Part shown: in pieces, positions 37,547-46,482 of the stretch
How the letters are laid out: each line of letters begins with the position of its first letter
Position numbering within the stretch: position 1 is the first letter of the stretch
Source of the DNA: Vibrio gelatinilyticus
GTDB lineage: Bacteria > Pseudomonadota > Gammaproteobacteria > Enterobacterales > Vibrionaceae
Reading direction: 5' to 3'
DNA: 64,000 bases
Assembly (NCBI RefSeq): GCF_022836845.1
Contig: NZ_JAJNNZ010000001.1
Location: 248,001-312,000, forward strand
Program-made: the position numbers and the translations under genes
The notes under the pieces: model-generated
The model's database searches: none
Seen by the model: the letters and a program-made list of their open reading frames with translations, nothing else
Told to the model about the DNA's origin: nothing

Positions 37547-38443
37547 ATGGATTTACATACTCTCCCTGCTCTATCTGTCCTCTCTGACTGTGTCACTATC
37601 GTTAAGAAAGATGATGTTAAATTCGTACGTATCATCCACGAGAAAGCGATTGCTGGTATAGCCTTACTAGGTGCACATGTGGTGTCGTACCAGCCAAACG
37701 GTCACGATGATCTTATATGGATGAGTAACAGTGCTAAGTTTGACGGCAAAACAGCACTTCGTGGCGGCATCCCGATCTGCTGGCCATGGTTTGGGCGTAT
37801 AGCCGCACCGGCACATGGATTCGCGCGCAACAGCGAATGGACATTACTTGAACATCGTGAAAACGAAAATGGTGTCATTGTCAGTCTTGGCTTACCATGC
37901 ACAGAATCCAGCCTGGCTATTTGGCCGCATCAGTTTAATGCCATTCTTAATATTGAAGTAGGCGACCAACTTAAAGTTACCCTTGATGTCACCAACACAG
38001 ATACCACACCATGGACTTTTTCTGGTGCGTTACACACTTACCTTCACGTGGGTGATGTTCGCGAGAGCGAGACTCGAGGAATGGGCGCTGAGTACCTCGA
38101 TAGTCTACAAAACGGTAAACTGTGCCATGGTGGCGAACTTCTTATTGTCACTGATACCATTGATCGCGTTTATACAAAACCGCAACAGCGTATTGAGGTT
38201 AGTGACAAAGTTAAGCAACGCACCTTATCAATAGAGAACCATGGACATAACTCTGCTGTACTTTGGAATCCATGGGCAGTAGGTGCACAAGGTATGGCTG
38301 ACATGGACAATGACGGCTACCTCAACATGTTATGTGTAGAATCAACCTTGCATGCAGATTCACTCGAAAACGGTCATACTCTTCAACCGCAACAGTCCTA
38401 TCAGTTAGCAACGACTCTCTCGGTACGTACTAACGACAAATAG
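37547..38443 (+). CDS. yeaD: YeaD, D-hexose-6-phosphate mutarotase
   Basis: A 298-residue aldose-1-epimerase-fold enzyme that interconverts anomers of hexose-6-phosphates. GGIPICWPWFG and APAHGFARNSEW match the family, and GALHTYLHVGD carries the catalytic histidine region. It follows gapA, as in E. coli, but after a terminator. The ATG at 37547 is chosen with AGGA upstream; the GTG at 37541 is a weaker option. Confidence 0.92.
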   Translation: MDLHTLPALSVLSDCVTIVKKDDVKFVRIIHEKAIAGIALLGAHVVSYQPNGHDDLIWMSNSAKFDGKTALRGGIPICWPWFGRIAAPAHGFARNSEWTLLEHRENENGVIVSLGLPCTESSLAIWPHQFNAILNIEVGDQLKVTLDVTNTDTTPWTFSGALHTYLHVGDVRESETRGMGAEYLDSLQNGKLCHGGELLIVTDTIDRVYTKPQQRIEVSDKVKQRTLSIENHGHNSAVLWNPWAVGAQGMADMDNDGYLNMLCVESTLHADSLENGHTLQPQQSYQLATTLSVRTNDK

Positions 38444-38490
38444 TTGTCTTATACCCGAGTGGTAAATTGCACCCAATGCAAGATATGGTT

Positions 38491-38524
38491 AGACTTACGG
38501 GAAATTATCCCGTGAGTCTTTTTT
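38491..38524 (+). terminator. Intrinsic terminator abutting the rlmA start codon
   Basis: AGACTTACGGG and CCCGTGAGTCT form an 11-bp stem with one G-U pair and a 7-nt loop, followed by a T run that ends right at the rlmA ATG at 38525. It presumably ends yeaD transcripts, but its position replaces the rlmA ribosome site. Confidence 0.85.
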
Positions 38525-39355
38525 ATGTCTTATCAGTGCCCTATTTGTCACTCTAAACTGTCTATCACTGAGCGCGCTTATACTTGTGAGAATCGCCATC
38601 AATTTGATATGGCTAAGGAAGGCTACGTAAACTTAATGCCTGTTCAGCACAAACGCTCAAAAGATCCTGGTGATAACAAAGAGATGATGCTGGCTCGCCG
38701 AGCATTTCTAGAACACGATTATTATCACCCACTACGGGAAATCGTTGCAGACAAGCTCATAGAGTTTGCCTGTAGGCCTTTGCAAGCGGTCGTTGATATT
38801 GGGTGTGGAGAAGGCTACTACACCCAAGAGTTTGCTCGTCGCGCCAAACAAAGTAATGAGCACTGCCAAACTTATGGCCTCGATATCTCAAAAGCCGCCA
38901 TTAAATTCGCGGCAAAACGTTACCCAAACGTCGCATTCTCTGTTGCATCAAGTCATCGACTGCCATTCTTTGATGACACCCTTGATAGCATCATCCGTAT
39001 TTATGCTCCTTGTAAACATGAAGAGCTATTACGTTGCTTAAAAGATGGTGGCACTATGATCACCGTAACCCCAGCTTCGCATCACCTCTATGAGCTAAGA
39101 GAATTAATCTATCAAGACGTCAATCTGCACGATGAGAACGCAGAAGATATCGCAGGGCTGACATTGATCAGCGAACAAACGCTGACCTACCCAATGCACC
39201 TAACTGGCAAACAATGTCTCGACCTATTGCAAATGACGCCTTTTGCATGGAAAGCGGATGATGCTCTTAAGGCCAACCTGGCAGAGCGCAAAGAATTTGA
39301 GTGTCGTGCAGATTTTATGATCCGTGTATATAAAAAACAATCAAAATCCATTTAA
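38525..39355 (+). CDS. rlmA: RlmA, 23S rRNA (guanine-745-N1)-methyltransferase
   Basis: A 276-residue methyltransferase acting on G745 of 23S rRNA. The N-terminal zinc module is CPIC...CENRHQFD, followed by MAKEGYVNL and QHKRSKDPGD, family hallmarks. The SAM site is VVDIGCGEGYYT. The N-terminus MSYQCPIC aligns with E. coli RlmA, so the ATG at 38525 is the natural start even though no Shine-Dalgarno sequence precedes it; a terminator T run does instead. Translation may depend on another leader or be weak. Confidence 0.94.
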   Translation: MSYQCPICHSKLSITERAYTCENRHQFDMAKEGYVNLMPVQHKRSKDPGDNKEMMLARRAFLEHDYYHPLREIVADKLIEFACRPLQAVVDIGCGEGYYTQEFARRAKQSNEHCQTYGLDISKAAIKFAAKRYPNVAFSVASSHRLPFFDDTLDSIIRIYAPCKHEELLRCLKDGGTMITVTPASHHLYELRELIYQDVNLHDENAEDIAGLTLISEQTLTYPMHLTGKQCLDLLQMTPFAWKADDALKANLAERKEFECRADFMIRVYKKQSKSI

Positions 39356-39482
39356 CACCCTAGAACACCGGATAAGGCTCTACCACGACCCTGTGTTTGC
39401 GCCAGAGCCTACGCATCTCGGAACTTGAAGGTTTGTGGATTATCGCTATCTTGTATATGAAGATTCACCTTGGGGGAATACC

Positions 39483-40466
39483 ATGCATTATCGATTAGCG
39501 TTTCTTAGTTCATTCATCCTCGCTGGCTGCGCTAGTAATGCTACTCCTGAGTTAGCAAAATCTCACTTTCCATTACACAATACGAAAAACACTCCGAACA
39601 CGCTTTATGATTATCAGCTGCTTTCACCCACCACAGAAGCGCTCCAACTTGGCTCACTACCAGACAAGATCGTCCAAGCCGATGTGGTCTTAATCGGAGA
39701 ATGGCACACTCATACAGGTATTCACCGATTTCAAACGGATCTTTTAAACCAGCTTAGCTTTCGCAATGATACCGCGCTGTCCTTAGAGCAATTTTCGCGC
39801 GACAAACAAGAGATACTCGACCAGTATTTGCGCTCTGAGATTGGCGAACAAACATTGATTCAGGACGCTCAAACCTGGCCAAACTATGAAAGTGATTACC
39901 GCCCGTTGATCGAACTAGCAAAGTCACATTCTATCGATGTTATCGCCAGCAACGCTCCTCGACAAGTAGTGCGATGCATTGGGCGTAAAGGTGTTGGTTA
40001 TCTCGAACAATTAGATTCAAAACAGCGCAACCATGTCGCGACTGTTATTGACACACAAGCTTCGCCATACAAAAACAAGTTTATGTCGTCTATGCATCAT
40101 GGCGATCCACAACAAACGGACAATCAATTTGCCGCACAATTGACGTGGGATGCGACGATGGCAGAAAGCATTGTTGATTACCTAAACAAACGTCCTGGAA
40201 AACAAGTTATCCATATTGCGGGAACCTTCCACGTAGAGCAAGGCTTGGGCATCGCAGCACAAATTCGTAGACTTAATTCCAATTTGAAGATCACTATCAT
40301 CACGCCGTCTTCATCAAAGCCACTTACCCAGGGCAGCGATTATACTTTATTGGTCTTGCCGCTGCCGGCGCGTTACGTACAACAAGAAAACCGCCTGAAA
40401 GCCTATCAATCGCTTCATAAGCGTAACGACACACTAAACTGCGATATAGAAACCCCCACTGATTAA
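39483..40466 (+). CDS. ChaN-family lipoprotein
   Basis: A 327-residue lipoprotein: signal peptide to the lipobox LAGC with Cys16. The body belongs to the ChaN/DUF399 family of haem-binding-type lipoproteins: VVLIGEWHTHTGIHRFQ, LSLEQFSRD, and QVIHIAGTFHVEQGLG are the family motifs. Histidines in the WHTH and HVEQG motifs may bind haem or metal. The ATG at 39483 is chosen for the lipobox and a GGGGGA ribosome site. Its role in iron or haem use is inferred from the family. Confidence 0.85.
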   Translation: MHYRLAFLSSFILAGCASNATPELAKSHFPLHNTKNTPNTLYDYQLLSPTTEALQLGSLPDKIVQADVVLIGEWHTHTGIHRFQTDLLNQLSFRNDTALSLEQFSRDKQEILDQYLRSEIGEQTLIQDAQTWPNYESDYRPLIELAKSHSIDVIASNAPRQVVRCIGRKGVGYLEQLDSKQRNHVATVIDTQASPYKNKFMSSMHHGDPQQTDNQFAAQLTWDATMAESIVDYLNKRPGKQVIHIAGTFHVEQGLGIAAQIRRLNSNLKITIITPSSSKPLTQGSDYTLLVLPLPARYVQQENRLKAYQSLHKRNDTLNCDIETPTD

Positions 40467-40586
40467 AAAAGCATCGATACTTGGCGCGTCTATTGCAATA
40501 TATCGAAGAGCCATACCAGATAACTTTTACAAAAGTTTTTCGTATGGCAGCCGATAACCCAATATAGACCAAGGATGGAGATTCAT

Positions 40587-40940
40587 ATGCAAGTCAGTCA
40601 ATCCAATGTCAATGTCGCTACAAATGAGCCCAAAATCATTGCCAACGCGAAACCTGAAGCCGGTGACGGCAAAGTGTTGCCATCTTCACCTAATGTTTCG
40701 GACAGCGTCTCTATTTCCGCTCGGGCTCAAGCACTGTATGAGCAAGACAAAAAACCGTTAGAACAGGGCGGCAATAAATCTGATAACGAGACCAGTAAGT
40801 CGGTCAAATCTTTCGCTCACGGCGCGCTAGGTATGGACCACCCTGACGCGATCAAAGAGCAGGAAGACGCGAGCTACTCTGCTGGACAATATGTGTCAGC
40901 GGCCGCGACAATTGGCGCTCTTATTTTAGCTTTAGCTTAA
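40587..40940 (+). CDS. Unrecognised 117-residue protein with hydrophobic C-terminus
   Basis: I do not recognise this protein. It starts MQVSQSNVNVATN and is Ser/Asn/Lys-rich and probably disordered for its first half; residues near 40-55 read SDSVSISARAQALYEQ, a pattern also seen in some flagellar anti-sigma and phage-like proteins. The end is hydrophobic (AGQYVSAAATIGALILALA), long enough for one membrane helix or a tail anchor. No signal peptide. The ATG at 40587 has GGAG 8 nt upstream, better than the ATG at 40575. It lies between the ChaN-like gene and a BCCT transporter with gaps of 120 and 91 bp. Confidence 0.7.
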   Translation: MQVSQSNVNVATNEPKIIANAKPEAGDGKVLPSSPNVSDSVSISARAQALYEQDKKPLEQGGNKSDNETSKSVKSFAHGALGMDHPDAIKEQEDASYSAGQYVSAAATIGALILALA

Positions 40941-41031
40941 TCACCACCATTAATCGATACCACAAAGAAGCCAAGTTGTGCCAATAGGTACCGTTCTAGA
41001 TAATGCCGAAAATTTTCTTTCGATACTTCCT

Positions 41032-42915
41032 ATGAACTCCTTTTTTAAACTCATCGATAAAGTCACGTTTTGGGGTGCTATTACCCTATTGCTTTCCGTC
41101 ATACTGCCTTTAATCGCGTACCCAGAACAAGGTGCGTTGTTGATTGGCCAAGCTAAAGCCATTATGACGGATAAACTTGGCTTTCTTTACCTTTCACTCG
41201 GTCTGGCCGCCTTCTTCTTTATGGTGTTCATCATCTTTAGTGACATTGGCCAAATCAAATTGGGGCAAAATGGCGAATCTCCCGAGTTTGCCACCAGCTC
41301 TTGGGCGGCAATGTTATTTTGCGGCGGCATTGGTGCTAGCATCCTATATTGGGGATGCATTGAATGGGCATACTACTATCAATCGCCTCCGTTCCAGCTA
41401 GAAGCTGGCAGCGAAGAAGCGATTCGCTGGGCTGCGACATACGGCTTATTCCACTGGGGGCCAATAGCCTGGTCTATCTACCTCATCCCCGCTATTCCAA
41501 TTGCTTATTTCTATTACGTAAGAAAACAGCCCGCCCTAAAAATCTCTAGTGCCCTCGTGCCTATTCTTGGCGAAAAGCACTCAACTGGCCTTGGCGGAAA
41601 GCTGGTCGATATTTTGTTTATCTTTGGTCTTCTTGGTGGCGCGGCTACGACTTTAGGCCTTGCAGCTCCCCTCATCAGCGAAGGTCTGAACGTGTTATTT
41701 AACCTTCCTAAAACAACCGTTAGCCAGGTTGCTGTTTTGGGTATTTGTACCGCTATTTTCGCATACTCCTCCTTTGCAGGGCTTGAAAAAGGCATCAAGG
41801 TTCTCAGTAATATCAACTTCTGGGGCGCAATGCTATTGCTTGCTTTTGTTCTAGTATTTGGACCAACCATATTCATTTTAGAAACAGGACTCGACTCACT
41901 CGGCCGCATGATGTCCAACTTTTTTGTGATGGCGACATGGGCAGAACCATTTGGTGGCTATGGATCATTTGAGAATACTCATTTCCCACAAGACTGGACC
42001 ATCTTCTACTGGGCTTGGTGGCTTGTGTTTGCACCGAGTATGGGACTGTTTGTTGCGAGGATCTCTAAAGGGCGAACCATCAAACAAATGGTGGCAGGAT
42101 CACTGTTTTTTGGCTCGTGCGGGTGCTTTCTATTTTTTATGATTTTGGGCAACTACGGACTTTCATTACAGCTTTCCGGTCAACTGGATATTGTCTCAAT
42201 TCTTAATACTGAAGGGGCGACAAAGGTCATCTTCTCAATGTTAGATGCGCTACCCTATTCGACACTGGTCATAGCGCTTTTTACCTTACTATGTATTATC
42301 TTTACTGCGACAACCTTTGACTCGATTTCCTATATTTTGGCGTCGGTCGTACAAAAGGATGTAACGCAAGAACCAATGCGTTGGAATCGACTATTCTGGG
42401 CATTTACTCTTAGCTTTTTGCCTGCTGTTCTGATGTTCCTAGGTGGTTTAAGCACTTTGCAAACGGCGGCTATTGTTGGAGGTCTGCCATTACTGGTGAT
42501 TTCCGTCATGCTAATGATGTCTGCTGTCAAAGCCATCACTTTAGATATTCGTCATCAAGACGACTACGTGGAACCCACTATCAATATTGAAGAACTGCCT
42601 GAAATCGATCCTTGGTCTAAAGAAGGTGTGGCACTCGCTCAGTTTGAGAAATTTAAAGACGCTGCACAAATTGCAGCAGATAATGAACGTGATTTGTTGC
42701 ATCAAATCGGCGCAATCAAAAAGCAAATACGAGCGTATGCGTTAGAGCATCGTGATAGTGAGGTCGATAGCGAGCATACCCTCCCGGCGGATCTTTCAAA
42801 GCAACTTGCAGACAAAATGGAAGAGTTAACTCAGGCTCAAGCAGAGCGGCAAGCATCATCGAGTGCGGCTCAAGAGGCTCGACTGCGCTTTTCGGAACTT
42901 AGTCTCATCAGCTAA
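41032..42915 (+). CDS. BCCT family betaine/choline/carnitine transporter
   Basis: A BCCT family transporter for trimethylammonium compounds, with about twelve membrane helices. The family signature WAWWLVFAPSMGLFVARISKGRT is recognisable near residue 320. After about residue 520 a long cytoplasmic tail follows, rich in Glu, Gln and Ala and forecast to be coiled coil (QIGAIKKQIRAYALEHRDSE, MEELTQAQAERQ). Such tails can sense osmotic strain in BetP. A GTG at 40978 would add 18 residues; neither start has a strong ribosome site. Osmoprotectant uptake suits a marine vibrio, but substrate is not shown. Confidence 0.92.
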   Translation: MNSFFKLIDKVTFWGAITLLLSVILPLIAYPEQGALLIGQAKAIMTDKLGFLYLSLGLAAFFFMVFIIFSDIGQIKLGQNGESPEFATSSWAAMLFCGGIGASILYWGCIEWAYYYQSPPFQLEAGSEEAIRWAATYGLFHWGPIAWSIYLIPAIPIAYFYYVRKQPALKISSALVPILGEKHSTGLGGKLVDILFIFGLLGGAATTLGLAAPLISEGLNVLFNLPKTTVSQVAVLGICTAIFAYSSFAGLEKGIKVLSNINFWGAMLLLAFVLVFGPTIFILETGLDSLGRMMSNFFVMATWAEPFGGYGSFENTHFPQDWTIFYWAWWLVFAPSMGLFVARISKGRTIKQMVAGSLFFGSCGCFLFFMILGNYGLSLQLSGQLDIVSILNTEGATKVIFSMLDALPYSTLVIALFTLLCIIFTATTFDSISYILASVVQKDVTQEPMRWNRLFWAFTLSFLPAVLMFLGGLSTLQTAAIVGGLPLLVISVMLMMSAVKAITLDIRHQDDYVEPTINIEELPEIDPWSKEGVALAQFEKFKDAAQIAADNERDLLHQIGAIKKQIRAYALEHRDSEVDSEHTLPADLSKQLADKMEELTQAQAERQASSSAAQEARLRFSELSLIS

Positions 42916-42983
42916 GAATTTCACTAGCGCGACATCAATATGACGCACACCAGTGGCGCACGTTATGTCGCTACGTATACAAC

Positions 42984-43008
42984 AAAGCCCCTAGCTACTA
43001 GGGGCTTT
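42984..43008. terminator. Bidirectional terminator, BCCT gene / ParA gene
   Basis: AAAGCCCCTAG and CTAGGGGCTTT are perfect 11-bp arms around CTA, between convergent genes. Confidence 0.85.
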
Positions 43009-43039
43009 ACGGTTGATAAGTGACGGTATGTACTTTCGG

Positions 43040-43774
43040 CTAACGAAGCCAGTTTAATGTCCCACTCCACAGCTCTTTATCAAGAGATTCAATTCTCATT
43101 AGCTGTTTGTAATGAAATGCTTCTTGATAGCAATCAGATTCACTCATCACACCCAACGTTTTAAATTGGCTAAAAATACTTAGCAATGACATCACTCTTT
43201 TTAGCTTATCATCTCGCTGAAAACATCGGTTAATAACAAAACCAAGCTTAATGTTACTTCTCTTATACAAATGCTTTTCAATCAAAGTGTTTATAAACGG
43301 CAAAGAGGCATGAAGATCCACCGGCGACGGCTGCATTGGTATAATGATGTAGTCTGCATATCGAAGATAACGTGTAAGCTCTGGCTCGGAAAAGTTAGCC
43401 GGCGAGTCCATGATAATATAGTCTGAATCGGCGTTAACCCGCAGAGTCATCCCCATACTCGACATGCTACGCATTGCCGGATTATAGCTCTGGCAAGGAA
43501 TATCATTGATGTTTTCAGCCCAACCATAAGTAGACTGTTGATTATCAAAATCAATTAGCTCGACTTTATTATCTTTTTCGATGAGTTGGCTGATCAATCC
43601 CGCTGAAAATGTCGACTTACCAACACCGCCTTTCAAATTCAGGACGATGATTTTTTTTGCTCTTGCGTGTGCAATACCGATCTTTTGCGCTTTTCGCTCA
43701 CCTAGTACCGTGTAATTTCGCAAGTCTTTTTCAGTTCTATCTAACAAGCTCCTACGACCAATTATGCCATCCAA
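43040..43774 (-). CDS. Orphan ParA/MinD-type ATPase
   Basis: A 244-residue deviant Walker A ATPase: KGGVGKST at residues 48-55 with the signature lysine Lys48, and a Walker A prime DFDNQQST and Walker B YIIMDSPANFSE. An N-terminal extension of 40 residues (rich in Arg/Lys and Leu) precedes the P-loop. No ParB-like gene or obvious centromere repeats lie nearby, and it is not the replicon ParA of Vibrio by context. Start is TTG at 43774, chosen because a near-perfect Shine-Dalgarno AGGAGGTG lies 5 nt before it; no ATG fits. ParA-type proteins position cargo on the nucleoid or membrane; the cargo here is unknown. Confidence 0.88.
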   Translation of the reverse strand: MDGIIGRRSLLDRTEKDLRNYTVLGERKAQKIGIAHARAKKIIVLNLKGGVGKSTFSAGLISQLIEKDNKVELIDFDNQQSTYGWAENINDIPCQSYNPAMRSMSSMGMTLRVNADSDYIIMDSPANFSEPELTRYLRYADYIIIPMQPSPVDLHASLPFINTLIEKHLYKRSNIKLGFVINRCFQRDDKLKRVMSLLSIFSQFKTLGVMSESDCYQEAFHYKQLMRIESLDKELWSGTLNWLR

Positions 43775-43779
43775 ATCAC

Positions 43780-43787
43780 CACCTCCT
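43780..43787 (-). promoter_or_regulatory. Near-perfect Shine-Dalgarno site of the ParA gene
   Basis: AGGAGGTG on the minus strand, 5 nt before the TTG start at 43774. It decides the start of the ParA gene and predicts good translation despite TTG. Confidence 0.8.
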
Positions 43788-44167
43788 GTCGATTTCCTAG
43801 TCCGCCGCCTCCATCAACCGATATACACTGCTCATAAAGGCATGGTTACCAACAACTAAACTTCTATAGGCTGTATTATTGACTTTATCGATATTGAAGG
43901 ATATGGCTCTATAGCCTCTCTCTGGCTTATTTTTCAACTCTGGAATGATGATCGTATTGCTGTTCAGAAAAAGCGTTAAATATTAACTAAATGCAACAAA
44001 AATACCGACCAGTGTCGTGAAGAGAGGCAAACATTGCTGCTGAGGACTTTTAAATTGGAGTAGGTGAGACAAAAATCAGGGAGATCGCGCAGTTGTCCAA
44101 GAGGCTGTGTCATTAGAGCCTCTGATCACAAGCAGACTACTTACCCTGAATAGTCCTTGAAAGAATC
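43788..44167. other. Gene-free region upstream of the ParA gene
   Basis: No convincing coding sequence. It should contain the ParA gene promoter on the minus strand. An imperfect inverted repeat AGAGGC/GCCTCT at 44100-44123 lacks a T run. No parS-like repeats are seen. Confidence 0.45.
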
Positions 44168-44608
44168 TTAGCTTCTATTTGGATGATTGAGCACGTGATC
44201 TTCCCAATCAACCACATCGATTTCATACACAACAGAGTCTTTAACGCTTTCACCAGCATCATGCATTGCTTTCTTATCACCCGTAATCAACGGGTGCCAG
44301 GCAGGTAACGGTTTGCCTTCTGCCAATACTCGATAAGAACACGTTTCTGGAAGCCAATTGAATTCAGAAATCTTGTCTCGGGTTAATTTCAGGCACTCTT
44401 CTCCTGACTGGAAGCGATTAGCATAGTCTTTACAAGAGCACGTTTCACTGTTTAACCAACTGCAAGCGACATTGGTGTAATAGACTTCATCGGTATCTTC
44501 ATCCATCAATTTATGCAGGCAGCATTTACCACAACCATCGCACAGCGACTCCCACTGTTCTTCAGTCATTGAGTCTAATGGTGTTGATTCCCAAAACGGC
44601 GTTGTCAT
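44168..44608 (-). CDS. ycgN: YcgN/UPF0260 cysteine-cluster protein
   Basis: A 146-residue protein with clustered cysteines: [11 protein letters not shown] near the N-terminus and several more in [18 protein letters not shown] and ETCSYR. The pattern belongs to the YcgN/YkgJ family, which may bind a metal or iron-sulfur cluster; the function is unknown. [22 protein letters not shown] is a YcgN hallmark. The ATG at 44608 is chosen over 44620. It is divergent from a second cysteine-cluster gene at 44757. Confidence 0.9.
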   Translation of the reverse strand: MTTPFWESTPLDSMTEEQWESLCDGCGKCCLHKLMDEDTDEVYYTNVACSWLNSETCSCKDYANRFQSGEECLKLTRDKISEFNWLPETCSYRVLAEGKPLPAWHPLITGDKKAMHDAGESVKDSVVYEIDVVDWEDHVLNHPNRS

Positions 44609-44756
44609 AATGCAGCTCACAATAATACTTGAGGAAGCGCTTTATACCCTGCCCTGTGTGAAACTGCAAGGCTTAGCGAAATCACAGCGGACATTGGCTG
44701 TATCGTGCGTCGAATTCTGGTACTATCGTCGCCCCTTTATTTCATGAGTGCACCCA

Positions 44757-45005
44757 ATGGAATGCAGACTTGGTTGTGGAGCCTGTTGTATTGCTCCCAG
44801 TATATCTTCGCCAATCCCAGGCATGCCTAATGGCAAACCATCAGGAGTGCGCTGTATACAGCTAAATGATGACAACCTTTGCAAGTTGTTCGGTAAACCC
44901 GAGCGACCTAAAGTATGCCACGCTTTCAAACCTTGCCCCGACCTATGCAGCAACAGCAACCAAAAAGCACTAGAGAACTTGCTTGAGCTTGAAAAATTAA
45001 CCTAG
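44757..45005 (+). CDS. YkgJ-family cysteine-cluster protein
   Basis: An 82-residue protein with eight cysteines: CRLGCGACC near the N-terminus, then CIQL, LCKLFG and VCHAFKPCPDLC. It belongs to the YkgJ group of putative zinc or iron-sulfur binding proteins. The start MECRLGCG at 44757 fits the family better than the GTG at 44748. It is divergent from ycgN with a 148-bp gap that contains both promoters. Confidence 0.88.
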   Translation: MECRLGCGACCIAPSISSPIPGMPNGKPSGVRCIQLNDDNLCKLFGKPERPKVCHAFKPCPDLCSNSNQKALENLLELEKLT

Positions 45006-45118
45006 ACTTTACCCTTTATTATCGCCCTATCATTTTTATTGAATTGGCTTGCTTAGTTAGCAACTTACCAGATATCAGCTATGTTTCATAAAGAACTTAA
45101 AGAGACATAGGACTTCTT

Positions 45119-45805
45119 ATGAATAAGTATTTTGCCGAAGCATTTGGTACTTTTTGGCTAGTTCTAGGCGGCTGCGGCTCAGCCGTACTGGCGGCTGGCT
45201 TTCCCGATGTTGGAATAGGACTTTTAGGTGTATCTTTAGCCTTTGGCCTAACTGTACTCACCATGGCGTTTGCCATTGGTCACATTTCAGGCTGCCATCT
45301 TAACCCCGCGGTAAGTATAGGCCTATGGGTAGGTGGTCGATTTGAGGCAAAAGAGCTCATACCCTACATTGCTTCTCAGGTGCTAGGCGGAATTATTGGC
45401 GGCGGGATCCTCTATATGATTGCCTCGGGGCAAGTCGGTTTCGATGCCGATGCGTCGGGCTTTGCTTCCAACGGCTACGCTGAGCACTCCCCTGGTCGGT
45501 ATTCCATGTTGGCCGCGCTGATCACCGAAGTCGTGATGACAGCCATGTTTTTGATCGTCATCATGGGAGCCACTGATGAACGAGCACCACAAGGTTTTGC
45601 TCCTATTGCCATTGGTTTATGCTTAACCCTAATTCATTTAATCAGCATTCCCGTGACCAACACGTCCGTTAACCCAGCTCGCAGCACTGGCGTAGCACTT
45701 TATGTGGGTGACTGGGCAATGTCACAGTTGTGGCTCTTTTGGGTTGCCCCTATCATTGGCGCGGCAATTGGTGCTTGGATCTATCGTTCTTTGCTGGCCA
45801 AGTAA
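45119..45805 (+). CDS. aqpZ: AqpZ, aquaporin Z
   Basis: A 228-residue inner-membrane water channel. Two NPA boxes are present (HLNPAVS and SVNPARS), with six membrane helices and the [18 protein letters not shown] start typical of AqpZ. The narrow-type selectivity residues of AqpZ fit water rather than glycerol. It helps rapid water flux in osmotic change. A bidirectional terminator separates it from recR. Confidence 0.97.
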   Translation: MNKYFAEAFGTFWLVLGGCGSAVLAAGFPDVGIGLLGVSLAFGLTVLTMAFAIGHISGCHLNPAVSIGLWVGGRFEAKELIPYIASQVLGGIIGGGILYMIASGQVGFDADASGFASNGYAEHSPGRYSMLAALITEVVMTAMFLIVIMGATDERAPQGFAPIAIGLCLTLIHLISIPVTNTSVNPARSTGVALYVGDWAMSQLWLFWVAPIIGAAIGAWIYRSLLAK

Positions 45806-45826
45806 CACCCCCACCTAAGCATGAAA

Positions 45827-45849
45827 AAAGGCGCTTTAAAAGCGCCTTT
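45827..45849. terminator. Bidirectional terminator, aqpZ / recR
   Basis: AAAGGCGCTTT and AAAGCGCCTTT are 11-bp complementary arms with a minimal loop, flanked by A and T runs. Confidence 0.88.
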
Positions 45850-45855
45850 CTACAT

Positions 45856-46455
45856 TTAGATTTTTTGTCTGCCAAGCAAAGAGTGTGAAAGCGTCGTACC
45901 ATCAACCAACTCAAGCTCGCCACCGACAGGAACACCGTGTGCAATCCGCGTTGCGGACACATTGTGAATATGACAAAGCTCTGCGATATAATGTGCTGTC
46001 GCTTCACCTTCTACCGTTGGATTTGTGGCTAATATGACCTCTTCTATGTCCCCTTGGCGAAGGCGATACTCTAAGGTATCCAAGCCAATATCACTTGGCC
46101 CAATTCCATCAAGAGGGGAAAGGTGCCCCATCAACACAAAATAACGGCCGGAAAATTGTCCTGTGGCCTCCACCGCAGCGATATCCGCCGGGCTTTCCAA
46201 AACACAAAGTTGACCATTTTCTTTACGTTTAGGGTTGGTACAAATATGACAAATGTCTTCTTCTGTGAAAGTTCGGCACTCTTGGCAATGTCCAATTTCG
46301 GTCATTGCTTGGCTTAACGCCTCAGATAACTGGATGCCGCCCTTTCTATCACGCTGTAACAAATGAAAGGCCATGCGCTGAGCTGACTTGGGACCAACCC
46401 CAGGTAGACAACGTAAGGCCTCCATCAAATGCTCCAGCATATGGCTAGTACGCAT
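45856..46455 (-). CDS. recR: RecR, recombination mediator protein
   Basis: A 199-residue protein that with RecO (and RecF) loads RecA on SSB-coated gaps. A helix-hairpin-helix ([17 protein letters not shown]) begins the protein, then a four-cysteine zinc finger ([16 protein letters not shown]), a Toprim domain ([13 protein letters not shown]) and a C-terminal Walker-like region. It is last in the apt-dnaX-ybaB-recR order, with a 27-bp gap after ybaB. Confidence 0.97.
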   Translation of the reverse strand: MRTSHMLEHLMEALRCLPGVGPKSAQRMAFHLLQRDRKGGIQLSEALSQAMTEIGHCQECRTFTEEDICHICTNPKRKENGQLCVLESPADIAAVEATGQFSGRYFVLMGHLSPLDGIGPSDIGLDTLEYRLRQGDIEEVILATNPTVEGEATAHYIAELCHIHNVSATRIAHGVPVGGELELVDGTTLSHSLLGRQKI

Positions 46456-46482
46456 TAAATTAAGATTTTCTAATTTAAATGA

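Noticed and set aside
39374..39409. Inverted repeat AGGCTCT/AGAGCCT after rlmA
   Set aside because: Long loop of 22 nt and no T run; too weak for a terminator.
44100..44123. AGAGGC/GCCTCT repeat as a terminator or parS site
   Set aside because: No T run on either strand and only one copy, unlike a centromere array.
43040..44167. ParA gene as part of a plasmid or phage partition locus
   Set aside because: No ParB, no iterons, no mobility genes or repeats at the edges; neighbours are ordinary chromosomal genes.
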